Assembly (NCBI GenBank): GCA_030035585.1 | Contig: CM057462.1 | Coordinates: forward strand, 141,076,734-141,140,733 | Source: Dugong dugon | Taxonomy: Eukaryota > Chordata > Mammalia > Sirenia > Dugongidae | Direction: 5' to 3' | Length of the DNA: 64,000 bases | Shown: piece by piece, positions 23,201 through 33,991 of the stretch | How the letters are laid out: each line of letters starts with the position of its first letter | Numbering within the stretch: the first letter of the stretch is position 1 | Notes under the pieces: generated by a model | The model's database searches: none | Told to the model about the DNA's origin: nothing | The model's input: the letters and a program-made list of their open reading frames with translations, nothing else | Position numbers and translations under genes: made by a program

Positions 23201-23400
23201 CTGTTATTCATAAGGTTTTCATTGGCTAATTCTTTTCAGAGGTAGACTGCCATGTCCTTCTTCCTAGTCTGTCTTAGTCTGTGAGCTTCAGTGAAACCTG
23301 TCTGCCATGTGTGACCCTGCTGGTGTTTGAATACCAGTGACATAGTTTCCAGCATCACAGCAACACACAAGCCCCCACAGTCTGACAAACTGACAGATGT
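20223..23400 (-). mobile_element. RTE: Nearly full-length RTE/BovB-type LINE
   Basis: About 3.18 kb, the usual RTE length. The 3' tail lies at the left (GTTGTTGTTAGGTATTG) and the 5' end at the right (ACATCTGTCAGTTTGTCAG read in reverse). Endonuclease and reverse transcriptase regions are present in order. No other element interrupts it. Head to head with the copy at 25721-29798. Confidence 0.93.
20609..23115 (-). pseudogene. RTE endonuclease-reverse transcriptase frame, broken
   Basis: Single polyprotein of the RTE clade: APE-type endonuclease then reverse transcriptase. The endonuclease start (MRRNSCKHPLIIRAWNV) is at 23036, with LGISELEWAGIGHV showing the catalytic Glu. The RT lies across 21868-20857, with YADD at 21003-20992 and a C-terminal ESWTMNKED near 20620. 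The frame is cut into at least four pieces by stops and frameshifts. An in-frame upstream segment ending SSFADVA (about 23115-23046) is separated from the ATG by one TGA, as in the other full copy. Confidence 0.88.
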
Positions 23401-24892
23401 AAATAGACATTTAGATATCAAGATATTCAACTATTAGGGTGCAGACTCAAGTTTCAAAGCCAGTAGTTCCTAAAGCCAAACTTGCAATATTTCTATTCTC
23501 TTATGCTGATTTCCCATGGGAAAGCACCACAATGGGGGATGAGGACAAAGACCACTAAAACGGTAATAAATAGCACCAAACCCAAATTTTGCTTAGTTTA
23601 GAATTTTCTATGATTGGTCCCATTTTGTTCTAAATACTCAAAAGACTAACAAACTGTAGACAGAAGACATTAATTATTTAATAAATTAAGTCCAAAGAAA
23701 AAATTTCAATATGACATTTTTTAGCTGAGGTCATTTTCAATTATTTTTTTCTTACAATAAAAGCATTATTTAAGTGTATGTAGGAATTATGCCCATCCAT
23801 GTCCATTAGAGTATAAGCATCATATGATTTAGACATTTATGTTATTTACTGTTAATCTTCCGCATCTCTGAGAGTGCTGGTCATGTAGTAAATTATCAAT
23901 AAATATTAGTTAAATATGTTAATAAATGAATGAGTGTTTAAATCAGTTATTGTTTTGTGACTTCATGTTCAATTCAGTTAATCTTATCCACAGACTCATT
24001 CCCACCAAAGATCCTGGGATAATCCGGATTATGCCTGGGCGTGTATTAGAAGCTTCATCCTCACTGGTGGCCAGGGGCTGGAAGTAAATTTGTTGCCATT
24101 ATCTAGGTTCTCCATGAGTTCGTGGTTTGCTTTTAGGCTCCCTCAGCCACCTGACCTTATAGGTCAGGCCTTTATGAGTAGAGATCTTGACTAATACTGT
24201 ATCTTCTAGATCAGAGACCTATCCTAACGGATGAAGCTTTGATCTCCTTTCTATCCCTAGTTTCTTTCCACAGGTGCTGGACTCTGATCCTTATCAGTGA
24301 AGTGTCACAGCAATGGACTGATTTGGTACCTTGCTAGAAACACCCACAACTACGTCTTAGTCATCATATAAAACCCATTAAATAACATTCAGTGATTTAT
24401 GTTATTTAATGTATTTCAAGTTTTCCCTACATTGTATGTTCTTCAAAAGCAATGACTCTTTTACTTTGTTTAATCTATGCTTCTAATACTGTACTATGGC
24501 TATAATATATATTCAGGAAATGCTTGTTCCTGGAAAAAACACTGTTTTTTCTTGAAATTTCTGATATGAGATATAATAGAAATAAGAATTTAATAACTCA
24601 GAATAACCATAATATATTTGAAATTAATATTTTTAATTTCAACCTATGTGTTAGAGGAAACAATATATCATAATTTTATTTAACCTAGTACCCACTCATA
24701 ATATCATCTCTTTAGCTTTCACATCAAACATATATATTTCATAACTGTTCAGCAGATAATTTCAGTTTATGGAAGTAGTCTAAATAAAGTTCTGAATAAA
24801 GCAATATAAAAGACCAATTATTTTTTACTGCTCACAAAATGTGCTCAGAAAAATATATGAAGAATACAATTTTAAAAGAGTTTCTCTATGGA
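23401..24892. other. AT-rich single-copy DNA with an L2/MIR end and an unassigned block
   Basis: 23860-23960 ends with ATCAATAAATATTAGT and a TGAATGAGTG tail, typical of L2 or MIR 3' ends. 23990-24380 is richer in GC (CTCAGCCACCTGACCTTATA) and may be an old LTR or conserved non-coding sequence; I cannot assign it. No gene seen. Confidence 0.4.
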
Positions 24893-25057
24893 AACCCTGC
24901 TCACGTAGTGGTTAAGAGCTATGGCTGCTAACCAAAAGGATGGCAATTCAAATCCACCAGGTGCTCCTTGAAAACTCTATGGGCAGTTCCACTCCGTCCT
25001 ATAGGGTCACTATGAGTCAGAATTCACTCGATGGCAATGGGTTTGGTTTTTTTTTCT
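24893..25057 (+). mobile_element. AfroSINE: AfroSINE type A
   Basis: GAAACCCTGCTCACGTAGTG head, TGGCAATTCAAATCCACC B-box region, CTATAGGGTCACTATGAG and a T-rich end after GGGTTTGG. Confidence 0.9.
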
Positions 25058-25321
25058 CTGAATGTATAACATTTAGCAAGCTATTATTCTAAAGACAATT
25101 TAATAAATACATTTAAACAACTTTGAAGTGCCTGGCACAGTGTTAGATCCTGTGAAATAGATAAATTGGTTAAAAGAAATGATTTCTGCTGGAAGTTGCT
25201 TAGGATTCATTTGGGAAAAACAAAACAAAACAAAAACATAAACAACTTTACATATTTTATATATAAAATTGCAATAAATTCTTATATATATCAACAATTA
25301 CATATATATATGCAAAAACAA

Positions 25322-25426
25322 AAAGGAAGACTGCCACATCTTTCTACCACAAAGTGGCTGCTGGGTTTGAACCACTGACCCTTCAGTTAGCAGCCTAGCA
25401 TTCAACCATTCTGTCACCAGGGCTCC
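25322..25426 (-). mobile_element. AfroSINE: AfroSINE type A, 3'-truncated
   Basis: Plus-strand text GACTGCCACATCTTTCTACC to CACCAGGGCTCC: the 5' two thirds of a reverse SINE without the RTE-like tail. Confidence 0.85.
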
Positions 25427-25446
25427 ATGTGTACATATGAAACCGA

Positions 25447-25505
25447 AAACCAAACCTGTTGTCTTCATCGACTCCAACTCATACCAACCCTATATGACAG
25501 GGCTT
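25447..25505 (-). mobile_element. AfroSINE: AfroSINE 3'-tail fragment
   Basis: AAACCTGTTGTCTTCATCG, ACTCATACCAACCCTATATG and a stop at GGCTTCTA. Only the tail is present. Confidence 0.75.
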
Positions 25506-25540
25506 CTATATATATATACCATACCGTACCCGTACCCATT
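25506..25540. repeat. TA microsatellite and CCGTAC mini-repeat
   Basis: TATATATATA followed by ATACCGTACCCGTACCC, a 2-3 unit degenerate tandem repeat grown from the end of the next SINE (ACCCATTGCC). Confidence 0.6.
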
Positions 25541-25685
25541 GCCTTTGAGTTGATCCCAACTCATAGTGACTCTATATGACAGAGAAGAACAGTCCTATAG
25601 GGTTTGCAAGGAGCTGCTGGTGAACTCAAACTGCCGACCTTTTGGTTTGCAGCCAAGCTCTTAACCACTGAGCCACCAGAGCTCT
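25528..25685 (-). mobile_element. AfroSINE: AfroSINE type A
   Basis: Plus strand: CCCATTGCCTTTGAGTTG, CTATATGACAGAGAAG, then head text CTTAACCACTGAGCCACCAG at the right. Lacks the central segment. Confidence 0.9.
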
Positions 25686-25704
25686 CTCTCTCTCTCTCTC
25701 TCTA
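25681..25704. repeat. (CT)n microsatellite
   Basis: About eleven CT units adjoining the 5' end of a reverse AfroSINE, followed by a short TA run. Confidence 0.9.
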
Positions 25705-27290
25705 TTATATATATATGTATCCACCACTCGTCTGTCAGTTTGTCCTACTGTGGTGGCTCACGTGTTGCTGTGATGCTGAAAGCTATGCCACTGGTATTCA
25801 AATACCAGCAGGGTCACCCATTGTGGACAGGTTTCATTGAAGCTTACAGGCTAAGACAGACTAGAAAGAAGGACTTGGATTTCTTCCGAAAAAATTGGCC
25901 AGTGAAAACGTTATGAACAGCAGCAGAATATTGTCTGATAGAGTGCCAGAAGATGAACAACCCAGGTTGGGAGGCGCTCAAAAGACGACTGAGGAAGAGC
26001 TGCCTCCTCACAGTAGAGTCAACCTTAATGATGTGGATGTAATCAAGATTTCGAGGTCTTCATTTGCTGATGTGGCATGACTCAAAATGAGAAGAAACGG
26101 GTATAAACATCCATTAATAATCGGAACGTGGAATGTACAAATTATGAATCTAAGAAAATTGGAAATCGTCAAAAATGAAATGGAGTGCATAAATATTAAT
26201 ATCCTAGGCATTAGTGAGCTGAAATGGACTGGTATTGGCCATGTTGAAGCAGACAATCATAAAGTCTACTATGCCAAAAGTGATAAACTGAAGAGGAATG
26301 GCATTGCATTCATTGCTAGAAAGAACACTTCAAGATCTATCCTGAAGTACAATGCTGTCAGTAATAGGATAATATCCACATGTCTACAAGGAAGACCAGT
26401 TAATATGGCTATTATTCAAATTTATGCACCAACCACTAATGCCAAAGATGAAGAAATGTAAGATTTTTACCAACTTCTTCAGTCTGAAATTGATCAAATA
26501 TGCAATCAGGATGCATTGCTAATTATTGGTGATTGGAATGTGAAAGCTGGAAACAAAGAAGAGGGATTGGTAGTTGGAAAATATGGCCTTTGGTGATAGA
26601 AACGATGTTGGAGATCGCATGATAGACTTTTGCAAGATCAAGGGCTTCTTCATTGTAAATACCTTTTTTCACCAACATAAACAGTGACTGTACACATGGA
26701 TCTTGCCAGAAGGGATACACAGGAATCAAATCTACTACATCTGTAGAAAGACACGATGGAAAAGCTCAATATCATCAGTCAGAACAAGGCCAGGGGTTGA
26801 CTGAGGAACGGACCATCAATTGCTTGTATGCAAGTTCAAGTCGAAGCTGAAGAAAATTAGAACAAGTCCTCAAGACGCAAAGTACAACCTTGAGTATAAC
26901 CCACCTGAATTTAGAGACCATCTCAAGATTAAATTTGATGCACTGAACACTAATGACTGAAGACCAGACAAGTTGTGGAATGACATCAAGGACATCATAC
27001 ATGAAGAAAGCAAAAAGTCATTAAAAAGACAGTAAAAAAAGAAGAAAAAAACAAAATGTCTGTCAAAAGAGACACTGAAACTTGCTCTTGAACGTAGAGT
27101 AGTTAAAGTGAACAGAAGCAATGATGAAGTAAAAGAGATGAACAGAAGATTTCAAAGGGCAGCTCAGGAAGACAAAGTAAAGTATTATAATGAAATGTAC
27201 AAAGACCTGGAGTTAGAAAACCAGAAGGGAAGAACACGCTCAGCATTAAAGAACTAAAGAAAAAATTCAAGCTTTGGGTTGCAATATTGA

Positions 27291-27456
27291 GGACAGTGGT
27301 TAAGAATTTGGCTGCTAACCAAAAGATTGGCAGTTGGAATCCACCAGTCGCTGCTTGGAAACCCTATGGGGACAGTCCTACTCTGTCGTATAGGGTCTCT
27401 GTTAGTCAGAATTGATTTGACAACAACAGGGTTTTTTTTGTTTTTGTTTTTTTTTA
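27291..27456 (+). mobile_element. AfroSINE: AfroSINE type A, slightly 5'-truncated, in RTE
   Basis: Starts within the head (GGACAGTGGTTAAGAATTTG), passes CTGCTAACCAAAAGATTGG and TATAGGGTCTCTGTTAG, and ends in a T-rich tail. RTE text GAAAATATTGAAGAATGC-like resumes after it. Confidence 0.9.
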
Positions 27457-27520
27457 ATAGGCAAAATATTGAAGAATGCAAGAAGTATCAGAAGATGGAA
27501 GGAATACACAGAGTAACTAT

Positions 27521-28257
27521 CAGTGATGTCACTAGGCTTGGTGTCACCCAGTGTGGTAATTCATGTGTCACCCCCCAAGCACCTCCCCCAGTACCAGAAC
27601 ATACAGAGTCCTTAGTAATGTTTATTATTAGTTTTAATCATAGAATAATACATGATAAATATGGTTGTAAATTGCTTACATGTAATATTTCTTAGATTAT
27701 ACTAACAACAAAATTGTTTTGTAAAATAATTCTACATTGACTTACAACATTATTAATTAAAACATTGTTAGAAACTGAGTGGAAGCTTTTTTGATTTTTC
27801 TTTTTCTTTTCCTTCATTCACTACTTCATTCTCAAAAAAGCTACTGTAATAGTTCATGAACAGTAATTACCACAATATTGTAGCTAAAACACGAAAATAT
27901 TTGACAACCAATCAGCAACTATAAAAACACTGGCAATAACAAAAACAACAGGCAAAAACACAAGATTTGAAACGTCATTGTAATTGTGTAATAATGACAG
28001 CTCTGACCAGAGCTCATTAGAAGGTTCAAAAAGTAAATTAACATAGAGTTTAAACCTTATAGGTATATTGATACATGTAAGCTGGGTTACAAAAAATGCA
28101 TTTGTTGTTATAACTAACTGCAAGGATATTTTTATAAAAATAATAAATTTCTGCTGACACTGCACAAAAATTTTTAAACAGTCATTTTGGTGTCACCCCC
28201 TCTGACAGTCTCACTAGATGTGGTCCGCACCCCTGCACCCTCCTAGTAATGCCACTG
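27521..28257. mobile_element. hAT-type non-autonomous DNA transposon in RTE
   Basis: Left end CAGTGATGTCACTAGG and right end CCTAGTAATGCCACTG are inverted repeats matching at 12 of 16 positions; the differences are mostly CpG-type changes. Flanks GTAACTAT (27513-27520) and GTCACTAT (28258-28265) form an 8-bp duplication with one change, the hAT signature. Removing the element and one flank joins RTE text cleanly (ACAGAGT-ACTATACC). The 737-bp interior is AT-rich with GTGTCACCCCC-rich ends. The longest frame (93 codons, minus, 27884-28165) has no transposase motif, so it depended on a transposase supplied elsewhere. Confidence 0.9.
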
Positions 28258-29798
28258 GTCACTATACCAAAAATGATTGGTGGATGTTCAACCATTTCAG
28301 GAAGTAGCATATGATCAAGAACCAATGATATTAAAAGAAGTCCAAGCTGCACTGAAGGCATTGGTAAAAAACAAGGCTCCAGGAATTGATGGAATACCAA
28401 CTGAGATGTTTCAAAGAATGGCTATAATGCTGAAAGCGCTCCCTTGTCTATGCTGAGAAATTTGGAAGACAGCAACCTGGCCAATCGACTGAAAGAGATC
28501 CATATTTGTGCCCGTTCCAAAGAAAGATGATCCAAGAGAATGTGGAAATTATTGAACAATATCATTAAAATCACTTGCAAGTAAAATTTTGCTGAAGATA
28601 ATTAAAAAATGATTGCAGCAGTACATCGACAGGGAAATGCCAGAAATCCAAGCTGGATTCAGAAGAGGATGTGGAATGACGGCTATCATTGCTAATATCA
28701 GATGGATTTCAGCTGAAAGCAGAGACTAACAGAAAGATATTTACCTGTGTTTTATTGACTATGCAAAGGCATTCGACTGTGTGGATCCTAACAAATATGG
28801 GCAACAACGTAAAGAATTGGAATTCCAGAACACTTAATTGTACGCATGTGGAACCTGTACATAGACTAAGAGGCAGTTGTTTGAACAGAACAAGTAGCTT
28901 CTGTGTGGTTTAAAATCAGGAAAGGTGTGCATCAGGGTTGTATCCTTTCACCATACTTATTCACTTTGTATGCTGAGCAAATAATCTGAGAAGCTGGACT
29001 GTATGCAGAAGAATGTGGCATCAGGATCGGATGAAGACACCTTAACAACCTACACTATGCAGATGACACAACCTTGCTTGCTGAAAAGTGAAGATGACTT
29101 GAAGCACTTACTGATGAAGATCAGATTACAGCTTTCAGTATGGATTACACCAGAACATATAGAAAACAAAACCCTCATAACTGGACCAATAAGCAACATT
29201 ATGATAAATGAAGAAAATATTGAAGTTTTCAAGGATTTCTTTTTACTTGGATCCACAACCAACGGCCATGAAACAGCTGTCAAGAAAGCAAACATTACAT
29301 TGGGCAAATCTGCTGCAAAAGACCTCTTTAAAGAAAAAAAAAATGTCACCTTGAGGACTAAGCTGCGCCTGTCTAAGCCCTAATATTTTCAATAGCCTCA
29401 TATGCGTGTGAAAGCTGAACAATGAATAAGGAAGACCAAAGAAAAATTGATGCCTTTGAATTATGGTGTTGGTGAAGAATATTAAATATACCATTAACTT
29501 CCAGAAGGATGAACAAATCTGACTTTAGAAGAAGTACAGCCAGAATGCTCCTTAGAAAGGAAGATGACGGAAACTTCGTCTTACATGCTTTGGACATGTT
29601 ATTAGGAGGGACCAGTCAGAGGAGAAGGACATCATGCTTGGTAAAGTACAGGGTCAGTGAAAAAGAGGAAGACCTTCAAAGAGATGGGCTGACACAATGG
29701 CTGCAACAATGGGCTCAAGCATAAGAACGATTGTGAGGATTGTGCAGGACTGGGCAGTGTTCTATGCTGTTATACATAGCGTCATTATGAGTCGGAAG

Positions 29799-30389
29799 CC
29801 TTGTGGTGTAACTATAAATGGAGTGGTGTAGATTATTTAATCATGAGGAACAGGAGCTCTATCATACATACAAGCAATAGAAACATGAGGAAAATGAAAA
29901 AAACAGATAAAACTGAAAAGGAGTCTTAGGCCAGATTGCAGTTCAGTGCAAAGGAAAAAATGATGTTATGTCAATGTGGTTTTTATTAACTGTGCATCTT
30001 AAAAGAAAGAGAGAGAAAATCTAAAATTTGGGATTAGCAAAAATATTGTGCTTGCTAGACACACATGACATCTTCCAACTAAGTGTATTTTATCAGTGAA
30101 AACCTCAGCAAGAAATAGGTGGCTCATTCACAGGGTTTAGTTAAAGAGAGTTTAATAAAGATACTATTTACAGGAGCGTGAGAATTAGGAATCTATCAAG
30201 GGGTGGTGAATCAATCACCCAGAAACTAGCAAAAGTGAGAAGCTATTACCAGTTCCTAAGCCTGATGTGACAAGGCAAAGGAATGCTGTTCTTGGAACCC
30301 AAAGAGAAATGTACCCTGCGAAAATGACCTCCGGATGAAAGCCACAATCGTAGACGTATGAAGCTACTGGCAAAGCCTCACTTGGCAAG
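29799..30389. other. Spacer with possible ancient LTR-like repeat
   Basis: 30080-30385 (CACAGGGTTTAGTTAAAGAG, CACCCAGAAACTAGC) resembles text recurring in mammalian genomes, and appears to continue after the LTR at 30914-30985. Family not assigned. No gene seen. Confidence 0.35.
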
Positions 30390-30913
30390 TGTCATGGACT
30401 GAATTGTGTCCCCCAAAAAATGTGTGTAGCAACTTGGCTAGGTCATGATTCCTAGTATTGTATGATTGTGTTATCTGATATGATTTCCTTATGTGTTGTA
30501 AACTCTACCACTATGATGAGATTATATGTGATCTCCTCATGTGTTATAAATTCTATCACTGTGATGAGGTTATACTGATGAGGTTGACAAGGTTAGTGTC
30601 TTAATGCAATCTCTTTTGAGATGTAAAAGAGAGAAGTGAGCAGAGACACATGGGAACCTCATACCACCAAGAAAGCAGCACTGGGAGCTGAACCCGTCCT
30701 TTGGACCTGAGGTTCCTGCGCAGAGAAGCTCCCAGACCAAAGGAAGACTGATGACATGGACTTTCCTCCAGAGCCAATGGAGAAAGCATTCCCCTGGAGC
30801 TGATGCCCTGAATTTGGACTTGTAGCCTACTGGACTGTGAGAGAATAAATTTCTCTTTGTAAAGCCATCCACTTGTGGTATTTCTGTTGGAGCAGCACTA
30901 GATGACTGAGACA
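30390..30913 (+). mobile_element. MaLR-type solo LTR
   Basis: TGTCATGGACTGAATTGTG to GATGACTGAGACA, with GAGAATAAATTTCTC near the end. Perfect 5-bp target duplication GCAAG at 30385-30389 and 30914-30918. Confidence 0.92.
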
Positions 30914-30990
30914 GCAAGTGTAGCTCTAAGTACCCAGACCACACCTCCTATTCACTCTCTTCCATTTTCTGTTACTGTCTATTGTTAACC

Positions 30991-31207
30991 CAGTGGTTCT
31001 CAGTGGGGCTGATGTTGCCCCTTAAGGGACATTTGGTAATGTCTGTAGATACTCTGATTGACACAACTAGGGGAGGAGGTGTTAATGTCATCTAGTAGGT
31101 GGAGGCCTAGTGTGCTACTAAACATACTACAATGCACAAGATAGCTCCACAACAAATGGTTATCCAGCTCAAAATGTCAATAATGTCAAGGTTGAAACAC
31201 CACGCTG
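30991..31207 (+). mobile_element. MER5A: MER5A-type hAT-Charlie DNA transposon
   Basis: CAGTGGTTCTCAGTGGGG start, GGGACATTTGGTAATGTC, CATACTACAATGCACAAG and ATGTCAATAATGTCAAGG in family order. The flanks TGTTAACC (30983-30990) and AATTAACC (31208-31215) are a decayed 8-bp duplication. MER5A is an old placental-wide element. Confidence 0.9.
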
Positions 31208-31233
31208 AATTAACCAAATCTAATTGGAAGCCA

Positions 31234-31442
31234 GGAGTCCCCGGGTGGTGCAAACTATTAAGCTCTTGACTACCAGGCAAAAGGTTGGCTGTTGGAACAC
31301 TCCCAGAGGTGCCTTGGAAGACGGGACTGGCAATCTGCTTCTAGAAAGTCATAGCCTTCAAAACCATGTGAGCAGTTTTAGTCTGCACACATGTGGTCGC
31401 CGTGAATCCGAATCTACTCAGGGCAACTAACTGCAACAACAT
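31234..31442 (+). mobile_element. AfroSINE: AfroSINE type B
   Basis: GGAGTCCCCGGGTGGTGC head, AGAGGTGCCTTGGAAGACG, CATGTGGTCGCCGTGAATCC tail and an AAC end. Perfect 10-bp duplication TTGGAAGCCA at 31224-31233 and 31443-31452. Confidence 0.95.
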
Positions 31443-31452
31443 TTGGAAGCCA

Positions 31453-33991
31453 AAGAGTAAAGGGGCTGAGGGATACAGTCCATTGGCATTAGTTTGTGGG
31501 GACACAGAGTATTGCAGAGAAGGTCAGAGAAATAATCTGAAGTGTCAAATACATACTTTCAAAATGCTCGGCTAGTTTGATGACGATTTGATGAAAATAA
31601 AATGATAAACTAAAAAAAAAAAAATCTTTGCTATACAAAATAATACACCATTTGTAACGTTTTGTAATTTAACATGCCAATTTTAAAAGAGAATTAATTT
31701 AAAGAGTTGATTTATCTTTAGAATTCCCAAAACCTTAACCCTGTACTCAGGGCAAAGTAAGGGGAAAACACTACAAAATAAACTTGTTTTCTTAAGTAAA
31801 TAAGTCAGTAGCTTACTGAATTTTTTAAACTTAGAAAAACATATTTATTTTTCCTTCAAATAGCATTTTTAGTTAAACATGAACAGGGAAAAAACATACA
31901 AGAAGATGAAGTCAGGTATCCAAGCAAATGAGAGTGGTTTACAGCAATACCAGGAGAGGTCCTTTATTCCCTAGCTTTGACCAACACAGTCCCCAAATCC
32001 TTTCCTAGGTAATTACTTAAATGTATATGATAGTCTTTGTTAAGAGGTTTTTTTTCTCCTAGATCATGTCCAAGTGAAATCAAAACAAAATGTAATATCA
32101 TCATCTATCTATACTTTTTACAGCAGATGTTTGGAAAACATCTGGATGCATCATTGATTGAGTGCTTCACTTATCTGTAGGTATTTAGAATCATGTGGCT
32201 ACAGTTCTCGTGTCATTAGAACTTCCTCAGAATCAGAGTTTTAACTGGCATATTCAGAAGTAATAACATATTTTACAATACTGCGCTTTAAAAGTTAGGC
32301 CAGAAAATCAACACTACTCTGCTGAAAGGTGGTTGTTGCAAAATACACCTTTGGCAACAAGAACTACTGTGTGGCTAAAAAAGGAGTTCTGCTAGTCTAA
32401 GTCAATCAACTTTAGAATATCTATATATAGACCAGACTGCTTTACAGCCAGTAATTCTTTCACATATACTTAATTTTCAGAAGGTTGATTGTTTGACCAC
32501 GCCTTCACCTCAGCTGCTGTGATAACTGAACAAGGTGGTTTGGAACCCAGCAATTCAATCATTATAGCCTTGAAATGATTTACTTTACACCCTCAAAACA
32601 AACCTTTTTCAGCTCCTCAATTGTGGTTTGCCATGCGTGAATGCATCACTCCATGAATGACTAGTGACTACATAATTTAGCTTGCAAAAGAATAACCATT
32701 ATGGTATTTGGATCCTTATCATTATGTTGCATTTCCTGTGCTTATTTTGTAATAGCTGGGAAACCTGCCCTTGTAACAGCCCATCAGAATAAAACCTTGA
32801 AAGGTATCTATCACAAAACCTGCATGTTTGAGTGTGTGGAAATTTTAGAAGTTTATTAGAAATCCTTAACTTTTTCCAAGTAGTATATAATGCTCTGAGT
32901 ACATGGCCAGCCTCATGTACAATCAATCATTAATTACACAACGTTCATCTTCACTGAGCTTCCCTGGAAGCTCATTTCCCTCCCATCCTCACATTCCAGA
33001 TGAAATATTTTTGCTTACTTACTACCAAAAAGAAATTTGAAAAAATTATTTACCCCCTTCTTCATTTTAAATTTGATATAAAATATCATTTAAACAATAG
33101 TGAAGGGTATGTTTTCCTGTGTATTATTTATTGTAAACAGGAAAATAAAATCTTTCCCAGTAAAATTCCTCTTATGCCTTGTTGCATTACCTGGCCATCC
33201 TTAGTGGCAAAGGAGCTGGAAGTTAATGCACTTAGTGAATACCCTATCTATGGTATAACAGGTAACAGAAGATTGAGATGGGCATTTGATCATACAAATA
33301 CCTAAATAAGAAACTAAGCATTTGATAAAACCTAGTAACATAATGGGCTTAGGTGCCTTGAGTTTCCACTGTTAGGCATAATGGTAGAAGAGCTACTAAG
33401 TGAAACAACAATAAAAATGAATATAGTTTTCATGTTCTATAATACTATAAGTCAATAAGTAAAATTATACAAGATTATAATTATATTTCAGCCAACAATC
33501 TATGAAACTCTCAAAAGTGAATAAAAGTAATTATCAGTGGGGTTTTGAGTATAAATAATAGTGCTAATTATAACCAGTCTTTCTACTTAACACAATGTTC
33601 TTTTATAGAAAGTTAGAAGTTCTATAAACTTTTATTGCTATCCTTGGTGTTCACATTGTTAGAAAATTAATAGTGCCTAAAATTTTAATTAGCAAATGAG
33701 TTGACTATTAGGAGTATTTTTATGGTTAGAAATAAACAAGGAACGAGAAGGAAAAGAGGAAAAAGAAAGTAAGTTTGCCTTTTCATTTTTTCAAATATTA
33801 CGTGTTATGAATTATTTCATACAGAAGACAGAATATAATGTTATATATATTTTTTCCACCCTAGTTAAGAATTAAAATATTTCCTTATTAATAGCTCTGA
33901 AGTTCCTAGATCCTATTCCCTTGCACAGTTGAAATCATTGTCCTGAATTTTTTTTCCTCTTTTCCTTTCTTCCTTTTTATACTTTTAGCAC
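31453..33991. other. Long single-copy AT-rich block
   Basis: 2.5 kb with no recognisable repeat apart from an A run at 31612. 32420-33000 is less AT-rich and reads as complex unique sequence (CATGCGTGAATGCATCACTC), so a conserved non-coding element is possible but cannot be shown from one sequence. No exon-like open frame. Confidence 0.4.

Larger units (their letters stand above)
25895..29384 (+). pseudogene. RTE endonuclease-reverse transcriptase frame, broken and interrupted
   Basis: A leader frame 25895-26080 ends SSFADVA then TGA. Two codons later in the same frame ATG at 26087 opens the APE endonuclease: IIGTWNVQIMNLRKLE, then LGISELKWTGIGHV with the catalytic Glu. After one TAA (26462 region) IIGDWN at 26522-26539 keeps the second catalytic pair. 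The RT follows the hAT insert: an AALKAL..KNKAPGIDG-like segment near 28350-28390, and YADD at 29056-29067. ORF end near 29384. Stops, frameshifts and two insertions make it inactive. Confidence 0.88.
25721..29798 (+). mobile_element. RTE: Nearly full-length RTE/BovB-type LINE, split by an AfroSINE and a hAT element
   Basis: From CCACCACTCGTCTGTCAG to TCATTATGAGTCGGAAG. The span of 4,078 bp minus the SINE (~165) and hAT (~745 with duplication) leaves about 3.17 kb, equal to the reverse copy at 20223-23400. The last ~25 bp of the tail (GGCACCTAACAAC) are missing. Confidence 0.93.

Noticed and set aside
25681..25704. CT tract as a GAGA-factor-like regulatory site
   Set aside because: A plain microsatellite next to SINE ends; nothing else supports regulation.
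26087..26461. Intact endonuclease-like frame as a domesticated host gene
   Set aside because: It is the start of a disrupted RTE LINE with a stop right after, and the flanks are full RTE sequence.
27884..28165. 93-codon minus-strand frame in the hAT element as a transposase remnant
   Set aside because: No DDE or hAT dimerisation motif; AT-rich filler sequence.
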